Shown: positions 1-7,338 of the stretch, piece by piece
Layout: every line of letters begins with the position of its first letter
Numbering within the stretch: the stretch's first letter is position 1
Assembly (NCBI GenBank): GCA_023253905.1
Contig: JALREG010000107.1
Location: 1 to 34,456, forward strand
Length of the DNA stretch: 34,456 bases
Source: Burkholderiaceae bacterium
GTDB taxonomy: Bacteria > Pseudomonadota > Gammaproteobacteria > Burkholderiales > Burkholderiaceae
Direction: 5' to 3'
Made by a program: the position numbers and the translations under genes
Notes under the pieces: generated by a model
Databases searched by the model: none
What the model was told of the DNA's origin: nothing
The model's input: the letters and a program-made list of their open reading frames with translations, nothing else

Positions 1-804
1 GGCCACATCGGCGCGGAAGTCTGCCACCTGAACCTGCACAAGACCTTCTGCAATCCCCACGGTGGCGGCGGCCCAGGGATGGGTCCGATCGGCGTAGCGG
101 CCCACCTCGCGCCCTTCCTTCCCGGCCACCCCCTCGCCCCCGCCGCACCCGGCACCAGCGACCAGCGGATCGGCCCCGTCTCCGCCGCTCCCTACGGCAG
201 CGCGAGCATTCTAGTCATCTCCTGGATGTACATCCGGATGATGGGCGCCCGTGGCATTCGCGCGGCTACCGAGGTTGCGATCCTGAATGCGAATTACATC
301 GCCGCACGGCTCTCACCCTATTTTCCGGTGCTCTATACCGGCGAACACGGCCGCGTGGCACACGAGTGCATCCTCGATCTGCGGCATTTGAAAGCCCTGT
401 ATGGCGTCACGGCCGAAGATATTGCCAAACGCCTGATGGACTATGGCTTTCACGCGCCCACGCTTTCATTTCCGGTCGCCGACACACTGATGATTGAACC
501 CACGGAGTCTGAGCCGAAGGACGAGCTCGATCGCTTCTGCGAGGCCATGATCGCCATCCACGGCGAGTTGCAGGCGATCGCTTCGGGCGAGTTTGACCGA
601 CTGGATAACCCGCTCAAGCAGGCCCCGCACACTGCCACCGAATTGGCGGGTGAATGGACCCACCCTTATTCGCGCGAGCGTGCAGCGTTTCCCCTTGAGT
701 GGATTCGGGCGGCCAAGTTCTGGCCCTCGGTCAAACGCATTGACAACGCGGCAGGCGACCGACAACTGGTCTGCAGCTGCCCGCCGCTTAGCGACTATCA
801 GTGA
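1..804 (+). CDS. gcvP: glycine dehydrogenase (decarboxylating), P-protein, C-terminal part
   Basis: This is the 3' end of a gene that starts before the window; 267 codons are visible. P-protein is the PLP enzyme of the glycine cleavage system: it decarboxylates glycine and passes the aminomethyl group to lipoyl-GcvH in the cytoplasm. The fragment opens with the PLP-lysine motif (HLNLHKTF, lysine at fragment residue 14) followed directly by the glycine-rich GGGGPGMGP loop, both hallmarks of GcvP. It ends with the typical C-terminal [14 protein letters not shown] segment, and the length after the lysine (about 250 residues) fits a full-length ~950-residue protein. Its stop overlaps the GTG that could start gcvT, so the two genes are translationally coupled. 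Family assignment is secure; nothing can be said about the N-terminal half. Confidence 0.96.
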   Translation, partial: GHIGAEVCHLNLHKTFCNPHGGGGPGMGPIGVAAHLAPFLPGHPLAPAAPGTSDQRIGPVSAAPYGSASILVISWMYIRMMGARGIRAATEVAILNANYIAARLSPYFPVLYTGEHGRVAHECILDLRHLKALYGVTAEDIAKRLMDYGFHAPTLSFPVADTLMIEPTESEPKDELDRFCEAMIAIHGELQAIASGEFDRLDNPLKQAPHTATELAGEWTHPYSRERAAFPLEWIRAAKFWPSVKRIDNAAGDRQLVCSCPPLSDYQ

Positions 805-815
805 CCGGGGTCACC

Positions 816-1964
816 ATGACCGACACGACATCGCCCCAGACGCTCGAATTGCCGCTCGGCGCGCTCCACCGTGAGCTTGGCGCGCGCATGGGCCCGTTTG
901 CCGGATTCGCCATGCCCATCCAATACCCTGCCGGGCTGAAGGCCGAGCATTTGCACACTCGGACCTCGGCAGGTTTGTTTGATGTTTCACATATGGGACA
1001 GCTTCGGCTGCGTGCCCGCGACGGCACGCTCGCCACACTTACCCGCGCCATCGAGCGCGCGCTTCCGCTCGATGGCGATGGCTGGCCTGCCGGGCAGCAA
1101 CGTTATTCGGTGCTGCTAAACGACCAGGGCGGCATTGATGACGATCTGATGCTGGTGCTTCGTCCGGATCTTGCCGAGGGGCCCGAGATCCGGATGGTGG
1201 TCAATGCCTCCAATCGGCGGGGGGATCTGGCGCGGCTCCGGGCGCTCTGTCCGGAGCTGCTGATTGAGGAGATCGACGCGGCGTTGCTCGCGCTCCAGGG
1301 TCCTGCTTCGGAGCGCATACTGGCAACGCTTGACCGCGATGCTGCACGACCGGTTTTCATGCAGGCCTGCGAGCTGACACTCGAAGGCGCCATTTGTTTT
1401 GCCACACGCTCGGGCTACACCGGCGAGGACGGCTACGAAATTTCGGTGCCGCTTGATGCAGCGCTCCGCGTCGCGCGGCGTCTGCTCGCCGACCCGGCGG
1501 TTCAGCCGGTGGGGCTGGGCGCTCGCGACACGCTACGCCTGGAGGCCGGGCTCCCCCTCCACGGCAACGATATCTCGCCTTCGATCAGTCCGATCGAGGC
1601 CGGGCTTACGTTTGCGATCGCGCGGTCGCGACGCGCAGGGGGCGCGAAGGCGGGCGGCTTTCCCGGCGCGTCGCGCGTGCTCGCAGAGCTCGCTCACGGG
1701 GCGTCGCGGCAGCTGATCGGTCTGACCTCGGGTGAGGGGATTCCGGTTCGCGCGCATGCGGCCGTGGTGGAGAGCGCTGATCGCGTGGTGGGTGAGGTCA
1801 CGAGCGGCACGATCTCGCCCACGCTTGGCAAGGCGGTCATGCTCGCGCTCGTTGAGACCGAGGCCTTGGCCGCAGGTCAGGTGCTTCGCGCGGTAGTGCG
1901 CGATAAACGCCCCGTGCTCGAGCGGGTGTCGCTGCCGTTTGTTCCGAAGCGGTATCGGCGCTAG
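816..1964 (+). CDS. gcvT: aminomethyltransferase, glycine cleavage T-protein
   Basis: T-protein takes the aminomethyl group from lipoyl-GcvH, releases ammonia and makes 5,10-methylene-tetrahydrofolate. From the ATG at 816 the protein has 382 residues, a normal GcvT size. Family motifs in order are FDVSHMGQ near 55-62, the acidic GGIDDDL motif near 105-111 that carries the catalytic Asp, SGYTGEDGYEI, GARDTLRLEAGLPLHGND and the C-terminal VTSGTISPTLGKA. A GTG at 801 is in frame and overlaps the gcvP stop; I prefer ATG 816, but translational coupling makes 801 possible. The order is gcvP then gcvT with no gcvH between or after them, unlike the gcvTHP order of E. coli, so gcvH is probably upstream of the window or elsewhere. 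Confidence 0.95.
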   Translation: MTDTTSPQTLELPLGALHRELGARMGPFAGFAMPIQYPAGLKAEHLHTRTSAGLFDVSHMGQLRLRARDGTLATLTRAIERALPLDGDGWPAGQQRYSVLLNDQGGIDDDLMLVLRPDLAEGPEIRMVVNASNRRGDLARLRALCPELLIEEIDAALLALQGPASERILATLDRDAARPVFMQACELTLEGAICFATRSGYTGEDGYEISVPLDAALRVARRLLADPAVQPVGLGARDTLRLEAGLPLHGNDISPSISPIEAGLTFAIARSRRAGGAKAGGFPGASRVLAELAHGASRQLIGLTSGEGIPVRAHAAVVESADRVVGEVTSGTISPTLGKAVMLALVETEALAAGQVLRAVVRDKRPVLERVSLPFVPKRYRR

Positions 1965-1975
1965 CGCACCGAGCG

Positions 1976-1998
1976 CGACAACGGATCGCCGGTTGTCG
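1976..1998. repeat. perfect 7-bp inverted repeat after gcvT
   Basis: CGACAAC at 1976-1982 is matched by GTTGTCG at 1992-1998 around a 9-nt loop. It starts 11 nt after the gcvT stop. There is no T-tract, so it is not a convincing intrinsic terminator by itself. It may be part of the 3' end structure of the gcv transcript. Confidence 0.4.
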
Positions 1999-2014
1999 GC
2001 ACGTAACCGCTTGC

Positions 2015-2045
2015 CTCGACCCTCTGGCTGAGCCCGAGGGTCGAG
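2015..2045 (+). terminator. strong hairpin, possible end of the gcv transcript
   Basis: CTCGACCCTC (2015-2024) and GAGGGTCGAG (2036-2045) form a perfect 10-bp stem with an 11-nt loop, 50 nt after the gcvT stop codon. The downstream sequence is only modestly T-containing and has no proper U-tract. This could be a weak terminator, a processing or 3'-protecting hairpin, or a protein-binding dyad. Termination is inferred from position and stem strength only. Confidence 0.4.
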
Positions 2046-2100
2046 ATCTCCATTCCGAGGACACCGTATTCCCGGTCCAATCCGACCTCCGCACCCTGCC

Positions 2101-2129
2101 TTGCAATTTGATATCAAAAGGATCAAAAT
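2101..2129 (+). promoter_or_regulatory. candidate fitAB promoter with palindromic operator in the spacer
   Basis: TTGCAA (2101-2106) and CAAAAT (2124-2129) each match the sigma-70 consensus at 4 of 6 positions and are separated by 17 bp. A perfect 12-bp palindrome, TTTGATATCAAA (2107-2118), lies inside that spacer. A second short inverted repeat, AATGA-TG-TCATT, follows at 2127-2138. The region is strikingly AT-rich compared with its surroundings. Type II antitoxins usually repress their own promoter by binding such palindromes, so this is a good operator candidate. The predicted transcript would start near 2136. Confidence 0.5.
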
Positions 2130-2157
2130 GATGTCATTGATTTCGATCTATCCAGCC

Positions 2158-2412
2158 ATGGCCAATCTCACCGTTCGAAACCTACCCGACGAAGTGCATC
2201 GTGCCTTGAGGCGTCGTGCCGCACAAAACGGGCGGAGCACAGAAGCCGAAATTCGCTTCATTCTCGAAAACAGCGTGTGCCCGCCTCAACGCCTGCTCCT
2301 GGGCAGCGCGCTCGCGCAACTCGGTCGAGATGCGGGGCTCACCAACCGCGACGTCGAGGCATTGGAGGGGCTGCGTGATCGCACCCCCGCGGAACCGTTG
2401 AGGCTCGCATGA
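2158..2412 (+). CDS. FitA-like ribbon-helix-helix antitoxin
   Basis: An 84-residue protein whose N-terminus (MANLTVRNLPDEVHRALRRR, then GRSTEAEIRFIL) matches the ribbon-helix-helix DNA-binding domain of FitA/VapB-type antitoxins. The C-terminal half should bind and inhibit the PIN toxin encoded next. The ATG at 2158 begins exactly where the family begins but has no clear Shine-Dalgarno. Upstream ATGs at 2128 and 2131 are in frame and follow AAAAGGA (2116-2122), which would add nine or ten residues. I chose 2158 from family alignment and because the candidate promoter would place transcription start near 2136. The stop overlaps the toxin start (ATGA at 2409-2412), the usual arrangement that couples toxin to antitoxin synthesis. 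Confidence 0.85.
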   Translation: MANLTVRNLPDEVHRALRRRAAQNGRSTEAEIRFILENSVCPPQRLLLGSALAQLGRDAGLTNRDVEALEGLRDRTPAEPLRLA

Positions 2413-2834
2413 TCATTCTCGACACCAACGTGATTTCCGAGGCGATCAAGCCACAGCCTTCGCAGGCGGTGCAGGCATGGTTTGATGCGCAGGACGCGAG
2501 CACTCTCTTTCTCACCAGCGTCACGCTCGCCGAGCTCTGGTACGGCATCGGTGCGCTTCCCGCAGGACGGCGGCGCCAGTCGCTTGCCAAGGCAGTCGAC
2601 GGGCTGATCGCACTTTTTCTCGGGCGCATTCTTGCGTTTGATACCGACTCAGCACGTCACCACGCGGCGAGCGCGCTGCGCGCTCGCGCAGCAGGTCAGG
2701 GCCTGCCCGCCCCAGACGCCTACATTGCAGCCATTGCCGCTGCCAGCCGCTACGCCGTTGCCACCCGAGACGCAGCGCCTTTTCGAGCGGCCGGCGTTGC
2801 AGTCATCGACCCCTGGCAATTTCGACCGCACTGA
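2409..2834 (+). CDS. FitB/VapC-like PIN-domain toxin (RNase)
   Basis: A 141-residue single-domain PIN protein. PIN toxins are Mg-dependent endoribonucleases that cut specific RNAs when freed from their antitoxin. The four acidic active-site positions are visible: D5 in MIILDTNVISE, E42 in LAELWYG, D103 in PAPDAYIAA and D121 in ATRDAAPF, so the enzyme looks intact. The DTNVISE and LAELWYG spacing and the C-terminal DPW are typical of the FitB branch. It overlaps the antitoxin gene by 4 bp. The pair sits between the gcv genes and a convergent oxidoreductase gene and looks like an independent two-gene module. Confidence 0.9.
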   Translation: MIILDTNVISEAIKPQPSQAVQAWFDAQDASTLFLTSVTLAELWYGIGALPAGRRRQSLAKAVDGLIALFLGRILAFDTDSARHHAASALRARAAGQGLPAPDAYIAAIAAASRYAVATRDAAPFRAAGVAVIDPWQFRPH

Positions 2835-2922
2835 GCGCGCTTACCTCGGGCAGCAACCCGCCAGACCGACGCCTCGCGCTCGCCGCCCGCGCGACGAGTC
2901 TTCGTCACCGATCAGCAGCGTC

Positions 2923-4335
2923 TCAAACCCTGAAAATCTTCCCTGGATTCATGATGTCGTCCGGATCGAGCGCCCGCTTGATCCGCCGCATCAGATCGAG
3001 CGCGTCATCGCCCGCCTCTTCTTCCAGGAAGCCGATCTTGTGGAGCCCCACGCCGTGTTCTCCGGTGCAGGTGCCATCCATGGCGAGCGCAAGCCGCACG
3101 ATCTCGTCATTGAGCCGCTCGGCCTCAGCCACTTCCTTGGCATCATCCGCGTCGATGAGCGCCACCGCATGGAAGTTTCCGTCACCTACATGGCCCAGCA
3201 GCATGGTGGGGAAGCTTGCGGTATCAAGAATGCGCCGCGCGCCGCTGATCGAATCGGCCAGCCGCGAAATCGGTACACAGGTGTCGGTCGAGATCGCACG
3301 ACACCCGGGCCGAACCTGCAGGCACGAGAAATACGCCTTGTGGCGCGCGTCCCACAGGCGGTTACGATCTTCGGGGCGCGTAGCCCATTCAAAGTCCTGC
3401 CCACCATGCTCGGCCGCAAGCGCCTGCACGGTCTCGGCCTGCTCGCGAACCCCCGCCTCAGAGCCGTGGAACTCAAAGAACAGCGTGTGCTGCTCACGCA
3501 GCCCGAGCTTGCTCGCCGCATTGACCGCGCGGATCGTGTTCTCGCAAAGGTACTCGCTTCGTGCGATGGGTACCCCTAGCTGGATGGTCTGAATCACCGT
3601 CTGGACCGCCGCCTCGAGGCTAGGGAAATTGACCACCGCCGCCGACATGGCCTCCGGCACCGGATAGAGCTTCACCGTGACCTCAGTGATCACGCCCAGC
3701 GTACCCTCCGATCCCACAAAGAGACGCGTGAGGTCATAGCCCGCCGAGGATTTTTTCGCGCGGCTGCCGGTCCGTATCACTTTGCCGTCAGCGCTCACCA
3801 CGGTGAGCCCCAGCACGTTTTCTCGCATCGTGCCGTAGCGAACCGCATTGGTGCCAGAGGCCCGCGTGGCCGACATGCCGCCCAGCGACGCATCCGCCCC
3901 GGGATCGATCGGAAAAAACAGGCCCTCGCTTCGGATCGCCTCGTTCAACTGCTTTCGGGTGACGCCCGCCTGAACTGTTGCGGTGAGGTCCTCGGCATTG
4001 ATCGAGACCACGGCATTCATGCGCGAGACGTCAACGCTGACCCCGCCCTGTACCGCGAGGAGGTGCCCCTCGAGGGAGGATCCCGCGCCGTAGGGGATGA
4101 CCGGCACCTTGTGCGCTCGACAGAGCGCGACCGCCGCCACCACGTCATCGGTGGACTCTGCGTAGACCACCGCATCGGGTGGGGTCACCGGAAACGGCGA
4201 CTCGTCACGCCCGTGGTGGTCGCAGACCGCACGAGCGGTGCTGAAGCGATCGCCAAACCGCGCGCGAAGCGCGGCTGCAAGCGAGTCGGGCAGGGGGCGG
4301 CGCAATGCCTGCGCAACCGCGTAGGGGTGATTCAT
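2923..4335 (-). CDS. FAD-linked oxidase, D-lactate dehydrogenase (cytochrome)-like
   Basis: A 470-residue flavoprotein of the GlcD/Dld family, which oxidises D-2-hydroxyacids such as D-lactate or glycolate and passes electrons to the respiratory chain. The PCMH-type FAD-binding domain contains PYGAGSSLEGH (about 81-91), and the C-terminal FAD-oxidase domain has GHVGDGNFH (about 381-389) and the TGEHGVG metal/substrate motif (about 424-430), ending in the expected DPDDIMNPGKIF. The start at 4335 is chosen because GGGAG lies 7 nt upstream; the open frame extends 29 codons further but without family similarity. D-lactate is the best guess, since single-subunit members of this length are mostly D-lactate dehydrogenases; other 2-hydroxyacids remain possible. 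A dyad lies just upstream of its likely promoter. Confidence 0.88.
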   Translation of the reverse strand: MNHPYAVAQALRRPLPDSLAAALRARFGDRFSTARAVCDHHGRDESPFPVTPPDAVVYAESTDDVVAAVALCRAHKVPVIPYGAGSSLEGHLLAVQGGVSVDVSRMNAVVSINAEDLTATVQAGVTRKQLNEAIRSEGLFFPIDPGADASLGGMSATRASGTNAVRYGTMRENVLGLTVVSADGKVIRTGSRAKKSSAGYDLTRLFVGSEGTLGVITEVTVKLYPVPEAMSAAVVNFPSLEAAVQTVIQTIQLGVPIARSEYLCENTIRAVNAASKLGLREQHTLFFEFHGSEAGVREQAETVQALAAEHGGQDFEWATRPEDRNRLWDARHKAYFSCLQVRPGCRAISTDTCVPISRLADSISGARRILDTASFPTMLLGHVGDGNFHAVALIDADDAKEVAEAERLNDEIVRLALAMDGTCTGEHGVGLHKIGFLEEEAGDDALDLMRRIKRALDPDDIMNPGKIFRV

Positions 4336-4361
4336 CAGCGGACTCCCATGGGTGATGTCGG

Positions 4362-4397
4362 ATTGTAGGGCGTGCACCGGGATCGTGCAGCACGCCC
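4362..4397 (-). promoter_or_regulatory. candidate promoter and operator dyad of the D-lactate dehydrogenase-like gene
   Basis: On the minus strand TACAAT (4362-4367) matches the -10 consensus at 5 of 6 positions and lies 26 nt before the start codon. Directly upstream, GGGCGTGC (4368-4375) and GCACGCCC (4390-4397) form a perfect 8-bp inverted repeat with a 14-bp spacer, covering the -35 and spacer region. No good -35 is visible, which would fit an activator- or repressor-controlled promoter. The binding protein is unknown; no regulator gene is adjacent. Confidence 0.45.
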
Positions 4398-4524
4398 AGC
4401 CTTGGCGCAGCAGAGCGACCATCCGGGCGCAAGCGCATCATTGGCGGGGCCCACCGCACCGCTCCGACCCGGCAGCGTCCCTGCGCAATCCTGCGCTTCC
4501 CTCGCCCTGGCCCGCACTTTGCCT

Positions 4525-4530
4525 GATAAT
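4525..4530 (+). promoter_or_regulatory. possible -10 element of the NMT1-type ABC operon
   Basis: GATAAT (5 of 6 matches to TATAAT) lies 67 nt upstream of the start codon of the solute-binding protein. No acceptable -35 is found 16-18 bp upstream. The rest of the 262-bp divergent gap (4336-4597) shows no riboswitch-like sequence; in particular I see no TPP (Thi-box) core. Confidence 0.3.
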
Positions 4531-4597
4531 GACCGTTTTCCCGCACCCCTCAGCAGGCTTGACTCCCCCTAAACCCATGCACAAAAGGGCCCGCCGT

Positions 4598-5632
4598 ATG
4601 AAATCCATGTTCAGTCGCCTCGCCGCCGTCGCTTTGGCGGCCAGCACGCTCACCGCACTGCCCGCCGCAGCACAGGACACCAAGATCAAGTTCCAGCTCG
4701 ACTGGCGATTCGAAGGCCCGTCAGCCTTCTTCCTCGCCGGCCGCGCCAAGGGCTATTTCCAGCAGGAAAAGCTGGACGTCACCGTCGATGCCGGCAACGG
4801 CTCAGGCAATGCCGTGAACCGTGTCGCCTCGGGCACCTACGAAATGGGCTTTGCCGATCTCGCCGCGCTCATGGAATTCGTGGGGAACAACCCTACCGCG
4901 CCGAGCAAACCCGTAGCCATCATGATGGTCTACAACAACACGCCCGCGGCCGTGCTCGCGCTCAAGAAGTCCGGCATCAAGTCGCCGGCCGACCTGAACG
5001 GCAAGAAGCTCGGCGCACCGGTGTTCGACGCCGGACGCAAGGCGTTTCCGATCTTCGCCAAGGCCAACAACCTGAACCTGCCGTCCATCCAGTGGACCGC
5101 CATGGATCCGCCGCTTCGCGAAACCATGCTCGCCCGCGGCGATGTCGATGCCATCACCGGCTTCACCTTCACCTCGCTCCTCAACCTGAACGCGCGCGGC
5201 GTGAAGGACGCAGACGTGGTCGTGCTGCCCTACCCCGAGTTCGGCGTGAAGCTCTACGGTAATGCCATCATCGCCTCCGAAGAGTTCATGAAGAAGAACC
5301 CGGAAGCGGTCAAAGCGTTCCTGCGGGCATTCACCAAAGCCGCGAAAGACGTGATCGCCGATCCGGATGGCTCGATTGCCTTCGTGAAGCAGCGCGATGC
5401 CATCATCGACGAAGCCCTTGAGAAGCGTCGGCTCCGTCTGGCCATCAACACCGCCATCGCCACGCCCGATGCGCGAGCCGAGACCTTCGGCGATGTCAAC
5501 CTCGCGCGGCTTGCGCTGATGGCCTCACAGGTTGCCGACGCCTTCGCCACCAAGACCCGTATCGACCCCGACAAGATCTGGAACGGCAGCTTCCTGCCCA
5601 GCAAGGAGCAGCGCGACATTCTCGGGAAGTAA
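4598..5632 (+). CDS. ABC transporter solute-binding protein, NMT1/THI5-like (NitT/TauT family)
   Basis: A 344-residue periplasmic binding protein. Residues 1 to about 25 form a Sec signal peptide (positive MKSMFSRL, hydrophobic Ala/Leu core, ALPAAA-QD cleavage site). The mature start (KIKFQLDWRFEGPSAFFLAGRAKGYF is the region, residues about 29-54) is typical of the NMT1/SsuA-like group that binds thiamine-pyrimidine precursors, sulfonates, riboflavin or aromatic acids. The start at 4598 has AAAAGGG 8 nt upstream; an in-frame ATG at 4577 would spoil the signal peptide. It leads a three-gene importer operon, with 4 nt to the ATPase gene. Substrate cannot be fixed from sequence; absence of a TPP riboswitch argues mildly against a thiamine precursor. 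Confidence 0.9.
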   Translation: MKSMFSRLAAVALAASTLTALPAAAQDTKIKFQLDWRFEGPSAFFLAGRAKGYFQQEKLDVTVDAGNGSGNAVNRVASGTYEMGFADLAALMEFVGNNPTAPSKPVAIMMVYNNTPAAVLALKKSGIKSPADLNGKKLGAPVFDAGRKAFPIFAKANNLNLPSIQWTAMDPPLRETMLARGDVDAITGFTFTSLLNLNARGVKDADVVVLPYPEFGVKLYGNAIIASEEFMKKNPEAVKAFLRAFTKAAKDVIADPDGSIAFVKQRDAIIDEALEKRRLRLAINTAIATPDARAETFGDVNLARLALMASQVADAFATKTRIDPDKIWNGSFLPSKEQRDILGK

Positions 5633-5636
5633 GCCG

Positions 5637-6503
5637 ATGACCTCGGCCGTTTCCGCGCAGGAAGACCGCAGCGCCGCCGTCGCGGCGGCTGCGGCCAGCA
5701 TCCCCCAGGGCGATCGATTCGTCGACTTTGACGGCGTCTGGCTCGCCTACGACCCCACGCTGCTTGCGCGAGGCGAATTCGCGGTCGAGGACATCTCGCT
5801 CAGCACCCGGCCGGGCGAGTTCATCGCCATCGTCGGTCCGTCCGGGTGCGGCAAGTCCACCTTCATGAAACTCGCCACCGGGCTCAAGATGCCCAGTCGC
5901 GGCAGTATCCGGATTGGTGGTCGGTCGGTCACCGGCCCCCTCAAGATCGTGGGTATGGCATTTCAGGCGCCCACTCTGTTGCCCTGGCGGACCACACTCG
6001 ACAACGTGCTCCTGCCGCTTGAAATCGTCGAGCCCTATCGCTCGCAGTTCCGTGCCAAGCGCGAGGAGTTCGCCGAGCGGGCACGCAGGCTCCTGCGTAC
6101 GGTGGGCCTGCAGGGCTACGAAGACAAGTTTCCCTGGCAACTTTCGGGCGGGATGCAGCAGCGCGCGTCCATCTGCCGCGCGCTCATTCACGAGCCCCGC
6201 ATGCTGCTGCTCGATGAACCGTTCGGGGCGCTCGATGCCTTCACCCGCGAAGAACTCTGGAACGTGCTGCGCGACCTCTGGACCGAACAGCGCTTCAACG
6301 TCATCCTGGTCACGCATGATCTGCGTGAGGCCGTCTATCTGGCGGATACCGTTTATGTCATGAGCAAGCGCCCGGGCCGGCTGGTCGAGCGTCGCGCCAT
6401 CGATCTGCCGCGTCCACGCGACCTCGAAATCACCTACACCCCGCAGTTCACCGATATCGTTCACGAACTGCGTGCGCGCATCGGCGCCATCCGCAAGACC
6501 TGA
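5637..6503 (+). CDS. ABC transporter ATP-binding protein (NitT/TauT/SsuB type)
   Basis: A 288-residue ATPase that powers the importer at the cytoplasmic face of the inner membrane. It has an intact catalytic set: Walker A GPSGCGKST (67-75), Q-loop Q110, signature LSGGMQQ (169-175), Walker B LLLDEP (190-195) and H-loop His227. The FGALD D-loop and the C-terminal YLADTVYVMSKRPG segment are typical of SsuB/TauB/NrtD relatives. An Ala/Ser-rich N-terminal extension of about 25 residues precedes the domain. The start ATG at 5637 lies 4 nt after the upstream stop, so the gene is part of the same operon; longer in-frame starts would overlap the binding-protein gene. Confidence 0.93.
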   Translation: MTSAVSAQEDRSAAVAAAAASIPQGDRFVDFDGVWLAYDPTLLARGEFAVEDISLSTRPGEFIAIVGPSGCGKSTFMKLATGLKMPSRGSIRIGGRSVTGPLKIVGMAFQAPTLLPWRTTLDNVLLPLEIVEPYRSQFRAKREEFAERARRLLRTVGLQGYEDKFPWQLSGGMQQRASICRALIHEPRMLLLDEPFGALDAFTREELWNVLRDLWTEQRFNVILVTHDLREAVYLADTVYVMSKRPGRLVERRAIDLPRPRDLEITYTPQFTDIVHELRARIGAIRKT

Positions 6504-6523
6504 GCCCCAACAGGACCCTGCCC

Positions 6524-7291
6524 ATGAATTCAAGCGCGACGGAAAAATTCGCTCCGCTCATCCTGCTGATCGCCATCATCGCGCTCTGGCAGGCCGTCTG
6601 TTCGCTTTTCAATGTCTCCGAGTTCATCTTCCCCAGCCCGATCCAGATCGTGTACGCGCTCTTCGATCTGTGGGGCGCCATCATGGGGCACGCCTGGCGC
6701 ACGTTCTGGACCACCATGGTGGGCTTCGGGCTTTCAATTGCCGTGGGTGTGGTGCTGGGTTTCATCATCGGGTCATCGCGCTTTGCCTACGCGGCCATGT
6801 ATCCGCTCATGACGGCTTTCAATGCGCTCCCGAAAGCGGCATTCGTCCCCATTCTGGTCGTCTGGTTCGGCATCGGGATTGGTCCGGCCATCCTCACTGC
6901 CTTCCTGATCTCGTTTTTTCCGATCATGGTCAATATCGCCACAGGCCTTGCCACGCTCGAGCCCGAGCTTGAAGACGTGCTCCGGGTACTGGGCGCACGT
7001 CGGCTCGACGTGCTCATCAAGGTCGGTTTGCCGCGCACCATGCCCTACTTTTTCGCCTCACTCAAGGTAGCCATCACGCTCGCCTTCGTGGGCACCACGG
7101 TGTCTGAAATGAGTGCATCAAATGAGGGCATCGGCTACCTGCTCATCTCTGCGGGGTCGGCCATGAAAATGCCGCTGGCGTTCGCCGGTCTGCTCGTGGT
7201 TGCCGTCATGGCCATGGCCATGTACGAGTTCTTCTCCTACATCGAACGACACACCACCGCCTGGGCGCATCGCGGCCAGGGCGCGCACTGA
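6524..7291 (+). CDS. ABC transporter permease (NitT/TauT/SsuC type)
   Basis: A 255-residue inner-membrane protein with about six hydrophobic segments, the usual form of SsuC/TauC-like permeases, which work as a homodimer. The ATPase-coupling EAA-like loop is visible around LATLEPELEDVLRVLGARRLD and the preceding NALPKAAFVPILVVWFGIG segment is characteristic of the BPD_transp_1 family. AGGA lies about 10 nt before the ATG. It completes the three-gene importer (binding protein, ATPase, permease) with only 20 nt separating it from the ATPase gene. Confidence 0.93.
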   Translation: MNSSATEKFAPLILLIAIIALWQAVCSLFNVSEFIFPSPIQIVYALFDLWGAIMGHAWRTFWTTMVGFGLSIAVGVVLGFIIGSSRFAYAAMYPLMTAFNALPKAAFVPILVVWFGIGIGPAILTAFLISFFPIMVNIATGLATLEPELEDVLRVLGARRLDVLIKVGLPRTMPYFFASLKVAITLAFVGTTVSEMSASNEGIGYLLISAGSAMKMPLAFAGLLVVAVMAMAMYEFFSYIERHTTAWAHRGQGAH

Positions 7292-7338
7292 GCGCAGCAG
7301 CGGCAGGCCCCGCTTACCCCGCCGCCGTTGCAGCACCG

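Noticed and set aside
2893..2906. GACGA-GTCT-TCGTC hairpin between the toxin and the oxidase gene
   Set aside because: The short stem lacks a T-tract on either strand, so it cannot be supported as a bidirectional terminator.
2632..3579. Long plus-strand open frame of 315 codons
   Set aside because: It overlaps the PIN toxin in another frame and runs antisense to the well-supported FAD oxidase; its translation shows no family pattern.
4336..4597. Possible TPP riboswitch before the NMT1-type operon
   Set aside because: The conserved CTGAGA and GAACCTGAtcCGG-like parts of the Thi-box are absent on the plus strand.
5496..6533. 345-codon minus-strand frame opposite the SsuB-like ATPase
   Set aside because: It is an antisense shadow caused by high GC at third positions; the plus-strand product has all ABC motifs.
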